A DNA stretch of 64,000 nucleotides from Combretum micranthum (taxonomy: Eukaryota; Streptophyta; Magnoliopsida; Myrtales; Combretaceae). Positions within the stretch are counted from its first letter, which is position 1. Each line of letters starts with the position of its first letter. The position numbers were made by a program, and so were the translations under genes. Shown piece by piece: positions 36,717-49,132 of the stretch. Location: the NCBI GenBank assembly GCA_024138025.1, contig JAMXBD010002746.1, positions 62,001 to 126,000 on the forward strand, given 5' to 3'. The notes below the pieces were generated by a model. The model saw nothing but the letters and a program-made list of their open reading frames with translations. It made no database searches and was not told the origin of the DNA.

Positions 36717-38027
36717 CCCACGAGATCTTACTTTGCATGAATGAGCTCATAAAGAGGCAGGTGGCCTCAGACTTGAGTTAGTCTTCATATAAGATGGAGG
36801 TGGTTGTGCTCATAGTTGCTCACCAGGGAGACTAAAGTGAGGTATGGGGACATGGTCCTTAGTGTTTATGTAACTAGGCGAGGAGTTGAGGACCTTATTT
36901 AGGTAAGATTACTATGAAGCTTTATATAAAGGCCAAAGCCATTGTCCATTGATGATCTCTTAGGCCAGGATAAGAGGTCCTTCAGCCCAAGTGCTCAAGA
37001 GGTGTTTGTGGGCTCTTTAGCCCAAAAGGAAGATCTTAGGCCATTGGCTATGGTTAGATATTTTCTATCAACTAATACGTAACTTTTATGTAAAATTGAA
37101 TAGCTGTAATGATTTTCATTTACAAGTAAAAGAGAGTAAATTTTATATAACATTGTTGCCAAGGGCAAAAAAAGGAAACAAAAATCAAAGAAAAAGTAAC
37201 AAAAGAAAAAGAGAGTATGGATAGGAAGTGAGAGTGAATAATAAGTGTAATCACACATTTATAAAAGATAAAGGTATAGATGGGTTCATGGCTTCTCAGG
37301 TACCAATTTTTCAAAAAAGAGAATTCGCAAGTTATGTTTCTAAACTTTTATCAAGATGTAGATTCGCCCTCTCAACTTTTTAAGTGAGCTTTTAACCTTT
37401 TAAATTTTCAAAAATTAGTATAGTTAAGAATAATTAAAATTTTTCATTAATGGAAGGGGGCGTTAGAATCTACACATTAATAAAAGTTTATGAGGCAAAT
37501 CCGCATATAGATGAAAGTTCGATGAAGTATTTTGTAACTCCTTCCGTTTTGTTTTAATAGAAACTATTCCCATTTTTGAAGTTTAAATGTTGAAAAGACA
37601 CACTTGAGAGTTTAGGAGTGGATTCACACTTAGGTTTAGGGGTAATTTGCAATTTCCTCTTTAAGAGATGCAAAATTAAAGAGTTCCATATTGTAAATCA
37701 AATTAAAAACAGATACATGAGTGATCAAAGAAAAAAGAAAAGAAACATGTAAAAATTAAGAAAAGACAATAAAACAAAAATAAAAAAATAAAATAGAAGC
37801 CGAGCTTATAGTTTTATATCTTTTAATTGGTTATATTATGCTTACAAGTTGGAGATAGGATGTTGTCAGCACAATATGTGGAAGCCTTTCTTCATTTAGC
37901 TAATGTTACATTTCATCTTTAGTAAGAGAATCAAAATTTTAAAAAAATTAGACAACTTGATTAAACAAGGTCCATTATTAGTAATACATGTACATGTCCA
38001 CATGTTTGGATTTTTAGAATTTTATCA
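36717..38027. other. No recognised gene
   Basis: The first 330 bp (36717-37050) are less AT-rich with repeated 'AGGCCA'/'AGCCCAA' phrases but no protein match. The rest is AT-rich; ORFs on the minus strand at 36995-37314 are hydrophobic low-complexity shadows. Nothing further is recognised. Confidence 0.4.
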
Positions 38028-38262
38028 ATATCGGATCAGTATTGGTTCAGTATCGGTTCAGTATCGGTATCGGTCCAGTATTGGTTCGATTTGGTCACTT
38101 TATGATTAAAACTATCGGTTTTTCATTGGTATCATATCTGTATCAATTCATATCTGTTTGGTTTGAAAACGATGCCAAAATGACACCAAAACAACAATCC
38201 AAACAAGTGAGAAAAGCTTCATTTCTTTCATCCTTCGACTGAAACCAAATTATGAATCCAAA
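38028..38262. repeat. Short tandem repeat and MITE-like DNA upstream of the gene
   Basis: 38030-38095 holds about five units of a 10-12-bp repeat, AGTATCGGTTC and variants. It is followed by ATATCTGTAT...TTTGGTTTGAAAAC...CAATCCAAAC, which resembles the MITE in intron 3 of the ribophorin gene (40868-41050) in its CATCTGTATC and TGTTTGGATTG phrases. Confidence 0.55.
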
Positions 38263-38289
38263 CATGAATCTTTTTCGCCCCAAAAAGTC

Positions 38290-38534
38290 AGCAAAGCAAT
38301 TATAGCCAAAGCCCAAATGTAGCTCATTACCAGCACCTCCTGCCCACTAAACTATCAGGCCGTCAAAGCCCATTATATTCTTTTCCGGCCAAACAAAGCC
38401 CATTATATTCAACCCGACCACTTCTTTCTTCTTCTCCTTGTCGCTTTTGTCTCTCCTTCGTGTACGCACCACGACGGAGACTACAGACCAGAACTCACTC
38501 TGTACCCGCTGGTCAACTCAGTCTTGGTGCGTTC
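38290..38534 (+). promoter_or_regulatory. Proximal promoter and 5' UTR of the ribophorin I gene
   Basis: Contains AAGCCCA at about 38307, 38366 and 38396. The last two lie in a 17-bp direct repeat CAAAGCCCATTATATTC (38364-38380 and 38394-38410). AGCCCA is the reverse of the TGGGCT 'site II' element common in plant housekeeping promoters. No TATA box is evident at a usual distance. The last 100 bp before the ATG are less AT-rich, as expected for a 5' UTR. The transcription start cannot be placed from sequence. Confidence 0.5.
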
Positions 38535-38650
38535 ATGGAAGCTCTTCGAAAGCTTCGATTCTCTATCCTCCTCTCGATCTTCTCTCTGCTTTCGCTCCTT
38601 GCATCTTCGTCCTCTGTCGACCTTCAAATCGCTAATGCCGAACGCAGAGT

Positions 38651-38687
<37 letters not shown>

Positions 38688-41600
38688 CTCTCTAATCATT
38701 TGTGTAATCGAGCTCCATTCCATGTTGAATTTATTTCATATTTTGTGATATCTTTCTGGATTTTCGTAATTTTGTGCAGATTGATCTAAGTTCGCACATT
38801 GTGAAGGTTTTTTTGACACTCAAGGTAATGACGAATCATGTTATCATGGATCGAAATTGCATCTCATGGTGCAATGCGCTGAATCATTCGATTTAATTTG
38901 TGCGAGAATCATGGATATGTCATTTCTGTCTTTCCCTAATTTTATTGTGTATTATAGAGCACGCTATTCCGATTGACGCTTTAATACATTATCGTGGCAT
39001 GCGCAAGCTTAATAGAAAATCAGATTATAAAAATTTTGGATAATTAAATAATGCACAGCTCTCTTCTGACGGTCTGAAGTTGTGGTTGTGTTCAAAGCCT
39101 CACTTAAATGACTCACTCGTAGTATAAACGATCTCATTAATTTTGGCACAAATGTAGAGAACTTTTGTTTTATATACATATAGTACATCTTATGTGCTTG
39201 TATTGCATACTTGAATTATGGGAACTGTAAGCAAACCGACATAGATTGATGGAGCCATTCCAGGTTGAGAATCTCGGGACGTCTCCTGCTTCAGAAATTT
39301 TGCTTGCATTCCCTCCCATTCAGATTGATAAACTAGCAGTTGTTGATGCGCAACTAGCTGTTGGAAAACGTAAGAAGAAAACCTATGTTCATCTGAATGT
39401 GAAGCCAGCAGAATTGCCTGACGCCCCTAACGGTACAAAGTACTTCAGTATTCAGTTACTTAATGCATTAGTTCCTGGTGGATCTGCAACACTGGAAGTG
39501 CTTTACATAATAACGCATTCTCTGGAGCCGTTTCCTCTGGAAATAAGCCAATCAGAATCCCAGTTAGTCTACTTCCGGGACAGTGCCCTTATATTATCAC
39601 CGTACGTGATCAAGCAGCAAATTACTTTTGTAAAGACGCCAAGCAACAGAGTGGAATCGTTCACTTTCCTCGAGCCGACCAACCGAGCTGGCATGGAAAT
39701 AAAGTATGGGCCATATAATGATCGTGCTCCATACTCGTATTCACCAATTCTTGTACATTTTGAGAATAATAATCCCTTCGCTGTTGTTGAGGAGCTTGTA
39801 CGAGAGATAGAAATATCTCACTGGGGAAGCCTTCAGATTACAGAACAGTATAAGCTGGTCCATGCTGGTGCAAGGCACAAGGGTGTTTTCTCCAGGTATG
39901 TACTTTTTAGTTGCACCAAATTGATATCTTCTGAATATATATGATAATGAACATAGTTCTTGAAATTTTTCTCCCATCTGTTCCTTGTATCTGCATACTG
40001 ATTGCTATGGAGTCTTTGAATTTCCTTAATGGAAACTGATATAACATCTCTCTTAACGTTAATTTGATTTTCAAATGTAATGGTTAGCGGTTCACATGGT
40101 GGTCACAGAAGGATACTTGGAAAGTTCGGATCTGCTCTTTATTAATAATAATAACAATAAATTGTTGGACAATAACCTTGCACATAAGTCAATAGGCTAG
40201 GTGGATCCTATGTGAAGTTACTGGAAGAATAAAGCAGTAAATTCCTTTTCAATAGGAGCTCCATCCTGGAGGCTAGAATGTATGCCAAATATTGCTGGAG
40301 ATTAGTGAAATTAGTGTATGAAATGGCTGCTACAATATGTAAATGAACATTGAACCACCACTTTGTCTGTAAAAACTGCACTGGAAAAGTATGGGTAATG
40401 ATGCCGTGCCCTTTTTCAGCACATTCTTCGCCTCATGTGGTCTTTGAAAGGAAACTTTGAGAAAAGGGTGAGGTTATATCTGGTTGTTCTGTGAAAGTTA
40501 GAGAAATATATGGTTAATCTTTCTGGCAAAACTGGTGGTCTTATTGGAACCTTTTACATTCTATCCTTGATATCACTTATCAGATTTTGAATTGAGACAA
40601 ACAATTGATAAGTCGATTGTAAAATTTGAAAGTAGTTCATGCAATGCAAGTTTTTGGGTTGTATGCTTAACATTGAGATTTTTACTAGACATTCTTTCCA
40701 CTTTCTCTGCTCAATCTGGTGATGACATAGATGCAGCATGTCAATTACACTAAAGTTTGTTATTCAGATATATTGTATAGTGATGTTATTTATAGCTCAG
40801 TTGCCCTTCCATGTGCTTGGGACATGGAAAAAGGAAAAGGGCTTTTCATTTCATTCAAAAATCATATGGGTGTATTTGGATTGTTTAATTTTCATCTGTA
40901 TCTGATTTGCGGCTGTATTTCATTTGTATCTTATCTGTATCTTATATGTATCTGATCTATTTATGAGTAAAAATATATGTTTTTCATCTGTATTTATTTC
41001 TTGACAACTATAATGTCAAAACAATGAGAAAAAATGAAACAAACAAACCCATAATATATATATTTATAATAAAAAAAGAAGAAAAAACCTGCAGTGATGT
41101 TGTATGATTGATTCATCATTCTTAAACAGTTAATTCATTGAAACTTATGATGAAACATTTTACTCCAGTATACATTTTTCTCTTGAATTTCTTGTGTTCT
41201 TTAATTCAACTTCGTGGAACACCCAGTTTTATAAATTCTTATTTGGCAGGGTTGAATATCAGTCTCGACCAGGTTACAGCGGTGTCTCTTCATTCAAGCA
41301 TCTCCTGGCAAGACTTCCCCCAAGAGTGCACTCTGTGTACTACCGAGATGAAATAGGCAACATTTCATCATCCCACTTGAGATTAGGTGCTTCAAAGGTA
41401 TTTTTATTTTTTCCTATTTTGCTCCAATGAGCATTGGCGTCCTCACGGGAGGAAGTTCAATTTTTGCATGTCAATCCATTCATGAATAAGTCTTTTCCGT
41501 GTTAATCTGCATCTTATTATAACTATGTGTTATTGTAATTGTTAAAATTCATTTTATAACAACAATTTTACCAAACATAGGGCTTTATGGAAAGAATTTC

Positions 41601-43635
41601 ACATTTTTAAACTGTTGAATCAGTTGTATGAAGGCTGCATATTCAATTGAAAAAGTAGATGGGTTCTCAAATACAATCTGGTAGTTAGTTTTCTACTTCT
41701 GGTTTGGCATCATTATTTGTGATGTGATTTCGTATGTCACCTTTTAACACAAAAACCCATGATAATAAGCTTCTCTCCTGAGTATAGTATGTTTTCCGCA
41801 AAGAAAAGGTAAGTACTTCTACATATATTTCTATATTACTGTTAATAGCCTGCCCTGTTCTCAAATCTATGAGGTCAAAGAGATTTCTTTCAGGCTAAAG
41901 AGTGGTGTCATTTACTGAACAACTGACAAGATGTCTCAGTAGTATACTTTCACTTGGCTGGTTTAGTTTCTCACTGTCTTATTCTTTATCATTCATCTTG
42001 TGCTCCGCAGTCTGAGCTGGAAATTGAGCCACGTTATCCTTTGTTTGGAGGTTGGAAAACAACCTTTGTTATAGGATATGGTTTGCCTCTGCAAGACTTC
42101 CTTTTTGAGGCCCTTGATGGAAGGCGTTACCTCAATTTTACCTTTGGCTGTCCTCTTGTTGAGACAGTGGTGGACAAGCTGATCATCAAAGTGGGTTTTT
42201 TATTCTATTGAAATTATATTTTATGTTTGCTTCATATATGTTGCTGAAATTTCTTCTTGACCTTTCCTCTCATAACTTGTTTGTTTCAGGTTGTGCTGCC
42301 AGAAGGATCAAAAGAGCCATCTGTAATAGTGCCATTTCCTGTTAAGGAATCTCTTGAGGTAGTTATCTTTATCTTAATTATGCATCAACTTTCAGCCCTC
42401 AGCTTTTCCTGGAACTCCATTATGTCATTGATATCGTACCTACGGCTACCTATGCCTTAATTCTCTAAAAACTGCCACCTTGCAAAGCTGGACATGTTGA
42501 TTTGTCTCTCACAAACAGCGTTTTACTTGAACAATGCAGAAGAAGTACTCATATCTTGATGTGGTTGGAAGGACAGTGGTGGTTCTAGAGAAGAAAAATG
42601 TTGTTCCTGTGCAGAACGTTCCTTTTCAGGTAATTGCATTGTTATGCAAATTTTGCATATCTTTTCCTCGTATTTGTAGAACAAAAAGGAGGAGGTAAAA
42701 ACAATGCCCATAATGCTAGCAGGATACTTTGGATCACTCACTATCCATCTTGTTGGATACTTTTTGTCGGCATCTTGAGGATTACTCCAATTTGATGCCC
42801 TAGGTCAATGATTTCTTGAAAGTTTAAACAACAAACATCTGATGCTCGACTGGGGATGAAATTATTGATTCAACAAGGTAGTTATTTACTATTAAGAGGA
42901 ACAAGTGGGAGCCAAGATATAAAGGAGCAAAAATTGCACAGCAAGTGTTATGTCGCCATCGTCACTTTCCTAAAACTAATCAACCTCAGATATGACTGTC
43001 AGTTGCAGATCTTAGTTTGACCTGCTTAGCTATTGTACTTTGATTTTGCGTTGCCTTGCCACATCAGACATCAGCAGTCCAAATTTTGACACACTTGTCA
43101 TAGGAAAGGTTTCTTCTGCTAGTACAGATCATTTAGATAATTTAATTTGTAGTTAAATGCTTTCACTGCTCTGTAGCTGTTTTCTTCTTGCCAGGCCTGT
43201 ATTGTTCTTAAAAGTAGTTGCACCATTTCACCGGACTAGTGTGCATACCTCATTTAAAATGTACTTTGAGTGAGCAATTACTCATTAGTGTTCTAATGCT
43301 CCTTCATGCTAGAAAATATTAGATGACTCCTTTCTACCCTCTGGAATAGGATCATTGTGATTTCCTTGGAATATGTTGTATATTACTCATACAAGTTTTG
43401 CACACTGCCCAAGTTGATAGATTTTTTTTGGTTTGCTGCTCGTATCAGCAGAGTACTTTTCTCTTAAATATGACATTCTTGTCTAATTCCTCTCCGCTTT
43501 TATTCCATGCAGGTGTATTATCATTTCAATCCAATTTTCATGCTTGCAGAGCCACTGATGCTGACATCTGCAGTTTTCTTGCTTTTCATGACTTGCATAG
43601 TTTATCTTCACCTAGATCTCTCCATACGCAAATAA
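38535..43635 (+). CDS. OST1A: Ribophorin I, oligosaccharyltransferase subunit 1 (8 exons)
   Basis: Encodes a non-catalytic subunit of the ER oligosaccharyltransferase, which transfers the preassembled glycan from dolichol diphosphate to Asn-X-Ser/Thr of nascent proteins. Exons: 38535-38648, 38780-38824, 39264-39895, 41250-41397, 42011-42190, 42290-42358, 42540-42629, 43513-43635. All introns are GT-AG and the exons join in frame to 466 residues ending at TAA. Residues 1-26 form a signal peptide (MEALRKLRFSILLSIF start); the luminal ribophorin domain follows, with VDLQIANAERRIDLSSHIVK, KYGPYNDRAPYSYSPILVHF, YRDEIGNISSSHLRLGA and PRYPLFGGWKTTF. Asn-X-Ser/Thr sites lie at 109, 301 and 355. One membrane segment (about 437-458) leaves a short tail SIRK. 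Human ribophorin I is about 600 residues with a longer cytosolic end; this length suits the short plant form. The symbol follows the Arabidopsis short paralogue and is inferred from length. Confidence 0.95.
38650..38694. repeat. CT microsatellite at the intron 1 donor
   Basis: About 20 CT units with one interruption begin only a few bases after the GTAACT donor of exon 1. Minus-strand ORFs rich in RE repeats here are shadows of this run. Confidence 0.9.
40868..41050. mobile_element. MITE-like element in intron 3 of the ribophorin gene
   Basis: The left end GGGTGTATTTGGATTGTTT and the reverse complement of the right end GGGTTTGTTTGTTTCATTTT form imperfect terminal inverted repeats of about 20 bp. 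The interior repeats TGTATCTGAT/TGTATCTTAT. About 183 bp long and AT-rich. The flanks (AATCATAT / ATAATATA) do not give a clean target duplication. GGGTGTNTTTGG ends are seen in several plant MITE families; the superfamily is not settled. Confidence 0.5.
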
Positions 43636-43870
43636 TCACTTCTTTGCTAGATTTTGAAGATGGTTCTTCAGACTTTAGTGGCTATATTATTAGAGATGAG
43701 GCCCCTGTTTTAACTGTATGTTTCAGCTTGTAGCTATAGTAGTAGCATTCCAGCAAATAGAGAGTATAGCAAAAATGCATTTTTCTTAGTGGTCAAACTT
43801 TTGCATCAATGAGCAGAGACAATTTTGTAACATCACATTTTCTTGTCAAAGTTTTTGAATGTAGTAAAAT
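43636..43870 (+). other. Probable 3' UTR of the ribophorin gene
   Basis: Follows the TAA directly. Moderately AT-rich, with no strong polyadenylation signal; the end is a guess. Confidence 0.35.
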
Positions 43871-44689
43871 TTACTGTTTTGTGTCCATGTAGCAAGCTAA
43901 ATACAGAACTTTTTCTTTTTTGGCAAATCGAGCATAGGCTTATTGTGTTAACAGAATGCCACAAACTGAACAAAGCTTAATAATTAGGCCTGTTTGCAAC
44001 TCTTAAGGTGGCATTTTGGTTCGTGGAAATGGGCGTTCCTCTATTTAGCTGTTGTCATTTGGTTGGAGGAAATGATATTCCTTATTTATTCCCTCGCGCT
44101 CCCCTTGGGATAGCTAATCCTTCCACCATGAGAGTAATTTCTTTCTATCTTTTCCCAAAATAGACGTGATCAAAGTGAGTATACTAGGTGGAGAAGGGCG
44201 ATTGTCTTGTTGATGGAACAATTGCACCTACCAGAATGTTTTAAACTGGCTTCCACCATCCAGTCTAGTTTATGGGTGCTGATTTTACTGATAGGGATCC
44301 TCGGTTGAGAATCTAGATATTAAGTTTATACCTACTTAAGTCAATCCAAAACTAAATTAGCTGCCTAGTGGGTGCTTATCCGATTTGGTGCTGGAACCGG
44401 TGGTACTCGAGTCATTACAAGTTATATGTCAACTTTATTTCTAGACCAGCAGTTGATCTTCACTGTCAATATCCAGTTAGGCACTCAAGGCGGCCTCACG
44501 GTTGAGTGAAACAAGATAGAGATGTTTTTAAAACATGGTAGTTTATTGCGCCTGTCTATGCGCACAGAAACGTGGAGGTGTATTTGTGTTGAATAAAAAA
44601 AGTTATCGCTTTGTGAATGTAGTGCATTTGGTATTAGGTATAAAGAGATAAAAACAATGCCAGGGTATTTTCATGAACATATTTTTCCT
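43871..44689. other. Intergenic DNA without recognised features
   Basis: Contains a GCATTTTGGTTCGTGGAAATGG phrase (44012) that looks like one arm of a MITE, and a moderately GC-rich stretch to 44560. No ORF or RNA gene is supported. Confidence 0.35.
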
Positions 44690-44965
44690 GTTGTATAATT
44701 GTTAGATTTGATACTTAAATTTTATCTATTTGTGCAATTAAAAACTTGATTTTATTTATTAATATACTACTTATAAATATTTTGTGTCCTTGTGTGGTGC
44801 TCAAATGAGAAAGTTAATTGCAATAACAAGTAAAGTTCAAGTATCTAATTGTAAAATTTAGCAATAGGTAGTTAATTGTCAAAATAGTCTAAGTTATGGT
44901 ATTTAATAGACACTTTGAAACTTCAAACTATTAAAATAGGTAATAACTGGGTACTAAATGTAACA
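44690..44965. repeat. AT-rich dispersed repeat (MITE-like), copy 1
   Basis: Carries ACTTAAATTTTATCTATTTGTGCAATTA and, in inverse sense, TAATTGCA...AAGTTCAAGTA. Such phrases recur around 45640-45870, 46140-46350 and 48115-48290, always with 'AATTA' and 'AAACTTTA' motifs in both orientations, which suggests one AT-rich MITE family. Confidence 0.4.
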
Positions 44966-45089
44966 ATTAATCTTTTTGGTTTTAAAAGTCCTCTTCTAAG
45001 AGGGACACTTTGAAAAGAATAGGTTCCCTCTACGGCCATGAATATGGAAATTTTGGTAGCCACATTCAATACTTTTTATTTGATAAAAT

Positions 45090-45470
45090 GTCAAGTTTGA
45101 TAGCTCAACTTTTCATGAAAATTCAATTTGTATTGAACTTTAAAGGGATCTATGTAATATTCTATCAAACTTTTCATGAACATTACTACCTCCTAATACC
45201 ATTAATTCTAATTTTTTATATGAAAGAGATACCTTATCATTACATTAATATTATATCCCCTAATGTGAAAGAGGTAATCTGTTAGTGCTAGATGACATTA
45301 GGGGATGTAATAAACGTTCAACGATAAGCTGTCTCTTCATGTTAGAAAATAGAGCAAATGGTATTGGGGAGTTAGTAAAGATAGTCATAAGAAGTTTGGT
45401 AGGGTATTAAATTAACCACTTTAAAGCTTACTTATTATATTAAATTAGATGCAAGTAGCAAATTTTACAT
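45090..45470. mobile_element. Hairpin MITE with arms over 110 bp
   Basis: The left arm (about 45133-45265) and right arm (about 45293-45425) are imperfect reverse complements: ATCAAACTTTTCATGAA against ACCAAACTTCTTATGAC, CTCCTAATACCATT against CTCCCCAATACCATT, GAAAGAGATACCTTATC against TGAAGAGACAGCTTATC, and ATCCCCTAATGT against the same sequence. The loop is about 28 bp. Weaker pairing may extend to 45090 and 45470. This is a foldback element without coding capacity; its family is unknown. Confidence 0.7.
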
Positions 45471-45639
45471 TTACACTTTTACTTTTGGTAGATGTTCTTT
45501 TAGCTTACATATGAATTAAAATAATTATGTATATTATACCGCAGCAATATCATATCTAACTTCAGCCAACAATGAAAATGGGGGATAATTTTAATGAGTG
45601 CCATTGTTATTGTTATAAGGAAAATGGTAACTATTACAT

Positions 45640-46350
45640 TTGGTATTTTCTATTTTTGTAATTGATTATACAAAATTTAAAAGTGCAACTTGGTGCTTAA
45701 ACTTTACTCATTTTCACAATTAGCTACATAAACTTTGCTAAATTTGCAATTAGCTATCTAAACTTTATCTATTTATAATTAACTACCTCATCTAGGTATT
45801 ATAAATTAAATTCTAGATAAATAATTGCACAATAAAATTCAAGTATTAAATGTGACATTAAGAAAAACCTTCATATTGATTTTAGGATATGTGTTGTACT
45901 TGAGTAAATTATATTAGAATGTCACAATGTTTATAGAAGTAGGTTAATTGAAGTCACTATTGACACATGTCAACAAGAGAAAAATTTAATTAAAACTCAA
46001 AAGATAAGTTATGTTATGACACATGTCAATGGTAACCTCAATTAATCCACTTTACTATATGTTGTGACCTCAAATAAACCACTTGAAACATAATGATCTT
46101 AGATGAACTTAACTCAAAACATTATAATATTCCAGTGTAATTTACCCATTGTATTTTGTACTGGAATTTGCTTATTTGCACAATTAACTATCTAAAGTTT
46201 AAAAGTATCATTTTACTTCATAAAAATTCCTGAGGTCATTTATAATGCATGAATTAGGTAGTTAATTGAAAAAACAAGCAAAGTTTAGATGATTAATTTT
46301 AAAAATGAATAAAGTTCATATGGTCAATCATAACATTGAGAGACTTCTCA
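45640..46350. repeat. AT-rich MITE-like repeats, copies 2 and 3
   Basis: Two stretches (about 45640-45870 and 46140-46350) repeat 'TTTGCAATTAGCTATCTAAACTTTA'-like and 'AGGTAGTTAATTG' phrases in opposing orientations. Between them is AT-rich DNA with two 'TGACACATGTCAA' phrases (about 45960 and 46019). Confidence 0.4.
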
Positions 46351-48392
46351 TCATCTCCCCCTCTCCTCCTTTCTCCTCTCTCCTCTCCCCTCTCCCCTTT
46401 CCAAGGCAAACCTAGGTTGTCCTTTTTGGCCTCCTCACACAATCTTCTTCTTCCTCTTCTTTCTTTTCTTTTCCTTCTTCATTTTTAAAACTCAATAGAA
46501 ACACACTATTCACCTTTTTTATCATCATTTTTATATCTTTATCTCTTACACATATCAAAATAAGAAGCTTATTATTGGAGGATTTTGAAGCTACTCATGG
46601 AAAAGGTGTCGAATGATTCAACATTTTTGGTGTTAGCATTGCAAAATCTCTAGCAAAGAAAGTTTTCAAGGTGGAAAAAGAATCATCTTTCCCTCAAAAA
46701 CTTCCTTTAAATTGGGTCTTTATGTCTTTCAATCATTTCCTTAGTGCACTACCTCTATGTGGGTATTTTCTCCAGTTAAACCATCGGATCTTCATTCTTA
46801 TAGTAGAATTTTTCTGTTCAAAGGTTTTTGATACCATTTTTTTCATATGAGCGATGTGACTTTATTTGTTAAAGTTTGTTATCTTCATCTCTTAATTTTC
46901 ATGTTTTGCTTGATTGTATTTACTTTTTTCTTTCAATGAATGAAACTTTTTGTTTTTTCAGCACGGTTTTATACTTTTGATAACGGATTGCAAAACTATG
47001 CGAGGTTTAAATACCAAATGTGAGATTTATCTTGGACTTTCACATTAAAGTTCCTTTAAAAGTTGGCCGGCATTATTTACATGAATTATCTACTGTGTGA
47101 AAAAAAAAAAATTGTACACACACATATATATTGGGTAAGATTGGTACGGCTTCAGTTGGAAACATAAGAGGCTTAGCTTATATCCAGAAAGCTGAACAAA
47201 TCAAGAAAAATGGGCCCAATTTCATTGACCTTTCTTTAAGGAAATGGTTGACAAGAACTGATAATTGATATCACTAGGCTTGCATTTTCCTATCTGTCTA
47301 CTTGAAAGGGATATTTCTTTTTTTCCCGAATTGCACAAACTTCCACTCAACTCCCTATTCTACCAGCTCCACATCACGTGGAATTATAAAAATCTATATT
47401 CCATATCCGGGAAATGTTTAGTTTGAACTTTTCCCCCCCACAAGAAATGCTTCTTTCCTATCTCAGTCATATTTTGGCCAAGCCTGTTGGAATGACAGAT
47501 GGGAATGCACAAAGATTTGATAGTATGCGCCAATTAAGAGATATATATATATATATATATATATTTTATAACAAGAGGAGGAGATTCAAAGTTGATATAT
47601 TCCACTTAGAAAATTAGGATAATATCACGCAACCATTAAGTAAGGATACAATTTTGATATATGGTAATTGAAGAAGATTGTTTTGAAAAATATTCCCTTT
47701 TTTTCTGCATATATGCCATCACTTTCCATCTAAGTTGCACGAATTAGGCATATACAAGTGTCCATACTTGAGTTAGGATCCAACTCTCCACATTTACATA
47801 GTTGCAACTCCCAAATGGCAATTAAGGTTATGAACTTTCTAAAAATCTCTTTTTTCCCAAATGATCCTTTGATAAAAGCAATTCTATTGCATATAAACTT
47901 TGCCAATACAATTAATATCTAAAATTTAAAAGCAAAAAAAAAAATACTGGATCTTTGATCCACTTATCTTAGACAGATGAAGGTCTGCCATGTGAAAAAT
48001 AGTATTACAGTAGTCCCACATATGGCATCGTATGCAGTACCATTTTTTCGCTTAGAAGACTATCAATGGACAGTTTACCTAAGGTAGGTAGACTAAGGGT
48101 CTATCCACCTTTTGCTCTATTTAAAAATATCAGTTAATTTACAAACTTTTGAAAATTATATGTAGTACCTAAATTAGGTAGTTTATTATAAAATCATATA
48201 AAATTTAAGTGATTAACTGCAAAATAAGTAAATTTCAATGATTAATTCTAAAAATAAATAAAGTTAAAGTAGAAAATATAACATTTATCCTTAATTTCGA
48301 GTCCTAGGTTGTGATTTATGATGTCTATAATTTTTTTAAAATATTAATATAATGTAAAGATCTATTTAAAATAAAACACCAAACCAAACCTC

Positions 48393-48427
<35 letters not shown>

Positions 48428-49127
48428 CATTAACCCTAGGCCCGGGCACGCTGAATTTTAATTTTGCTCCGCATGAGCCATTGCTGGTTTGTTACAGATT
48501 TCCGATAATTTTGTGCGAAAGAATGCATATTGGTACTTATTAGCATTGAAAACTATGCATACATAAGAGTAAAAGCATAATGCAAATACTACTTAACCTA
48601 CATTTCAGTTTTACGTCATCTTTTAATTTCATATTTGGGTTTAAAGAAATTAAATATCAATAATCATTCGAACTTTTGCTTTTTAAATTTTACACATTGT
48701 TTTTAAAATTGCTAAATGTACAAAATAAAATTTTTATTTGGTAAGTATGTTGCTTTTGTCATCTTTAAACGAATATCATGATAAATAGTCCTTACTTCAT
48801 AAGTATGGTATAAACAAATAAAACTTAAGTAAAATTCTATAATACTCAGCCCATTTGAGGGAGAGGCGAATAAAAAAAAGAAAAAACCCTAAATTTAAAC
48901 ACATAATCTGTTCGGATTATATTTGATCTATTTAATGTTTTCATGAGAATTGTCATATTTTTTTTTTTTATCTATATGCATTTTTTGAAAGATAATTTAT
49001 TAAAAAAATTAAAAAAAAAATTTGTCATCTGCCGTCTGTCGAATACCAAACTGACCCTAAGGAGTGATATTGGTCGGCTTTTCCCTCCATTTTTTTTCTC
49101 TTTTGTCTTCCTTTGTGGATGAACAAG
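46351..49127. other. Intergenic DNA, low-complexity, no gene supported
   Basis: Starts with a pyrimidine-rich tract (46352-46400). Holds a T/A-rich body, a TA run (47541-47563), another MITE-like copy (about 48115-48290) and CT/TA runs (48390-48427). The ORF at 47414-47617 has no recognisable motif. It ends at the gypsy target duplication. Confidence 0.4.
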
Positions 49128-49132
49128 GATTT

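Noticed and set aside
38481..38723. Minus-strand ORF with an RE repeat
   Set aside because: Antisense shadow of ribophorin exon 1 and its CT microsatellite.
39246..39944. 232-codon ORF taken as a separate gene
   Set aside because: It is exon 3 of the ribophorin gene with intron sequence at both ends; the true acceptor is at 39264 and the donor after 39895.
41138..42460. Several ORFs overlapping ribophorin exons 4-6
   Set aside because: They run through splice sites; the exon parts are used in the gene model and the rest is intron.
49081..49132. Pyrimidine-rich stretch as a gene promoter
   Set aside because: No supported gene follows; only a 24-codon ORF would result after removing the retrotransposon.
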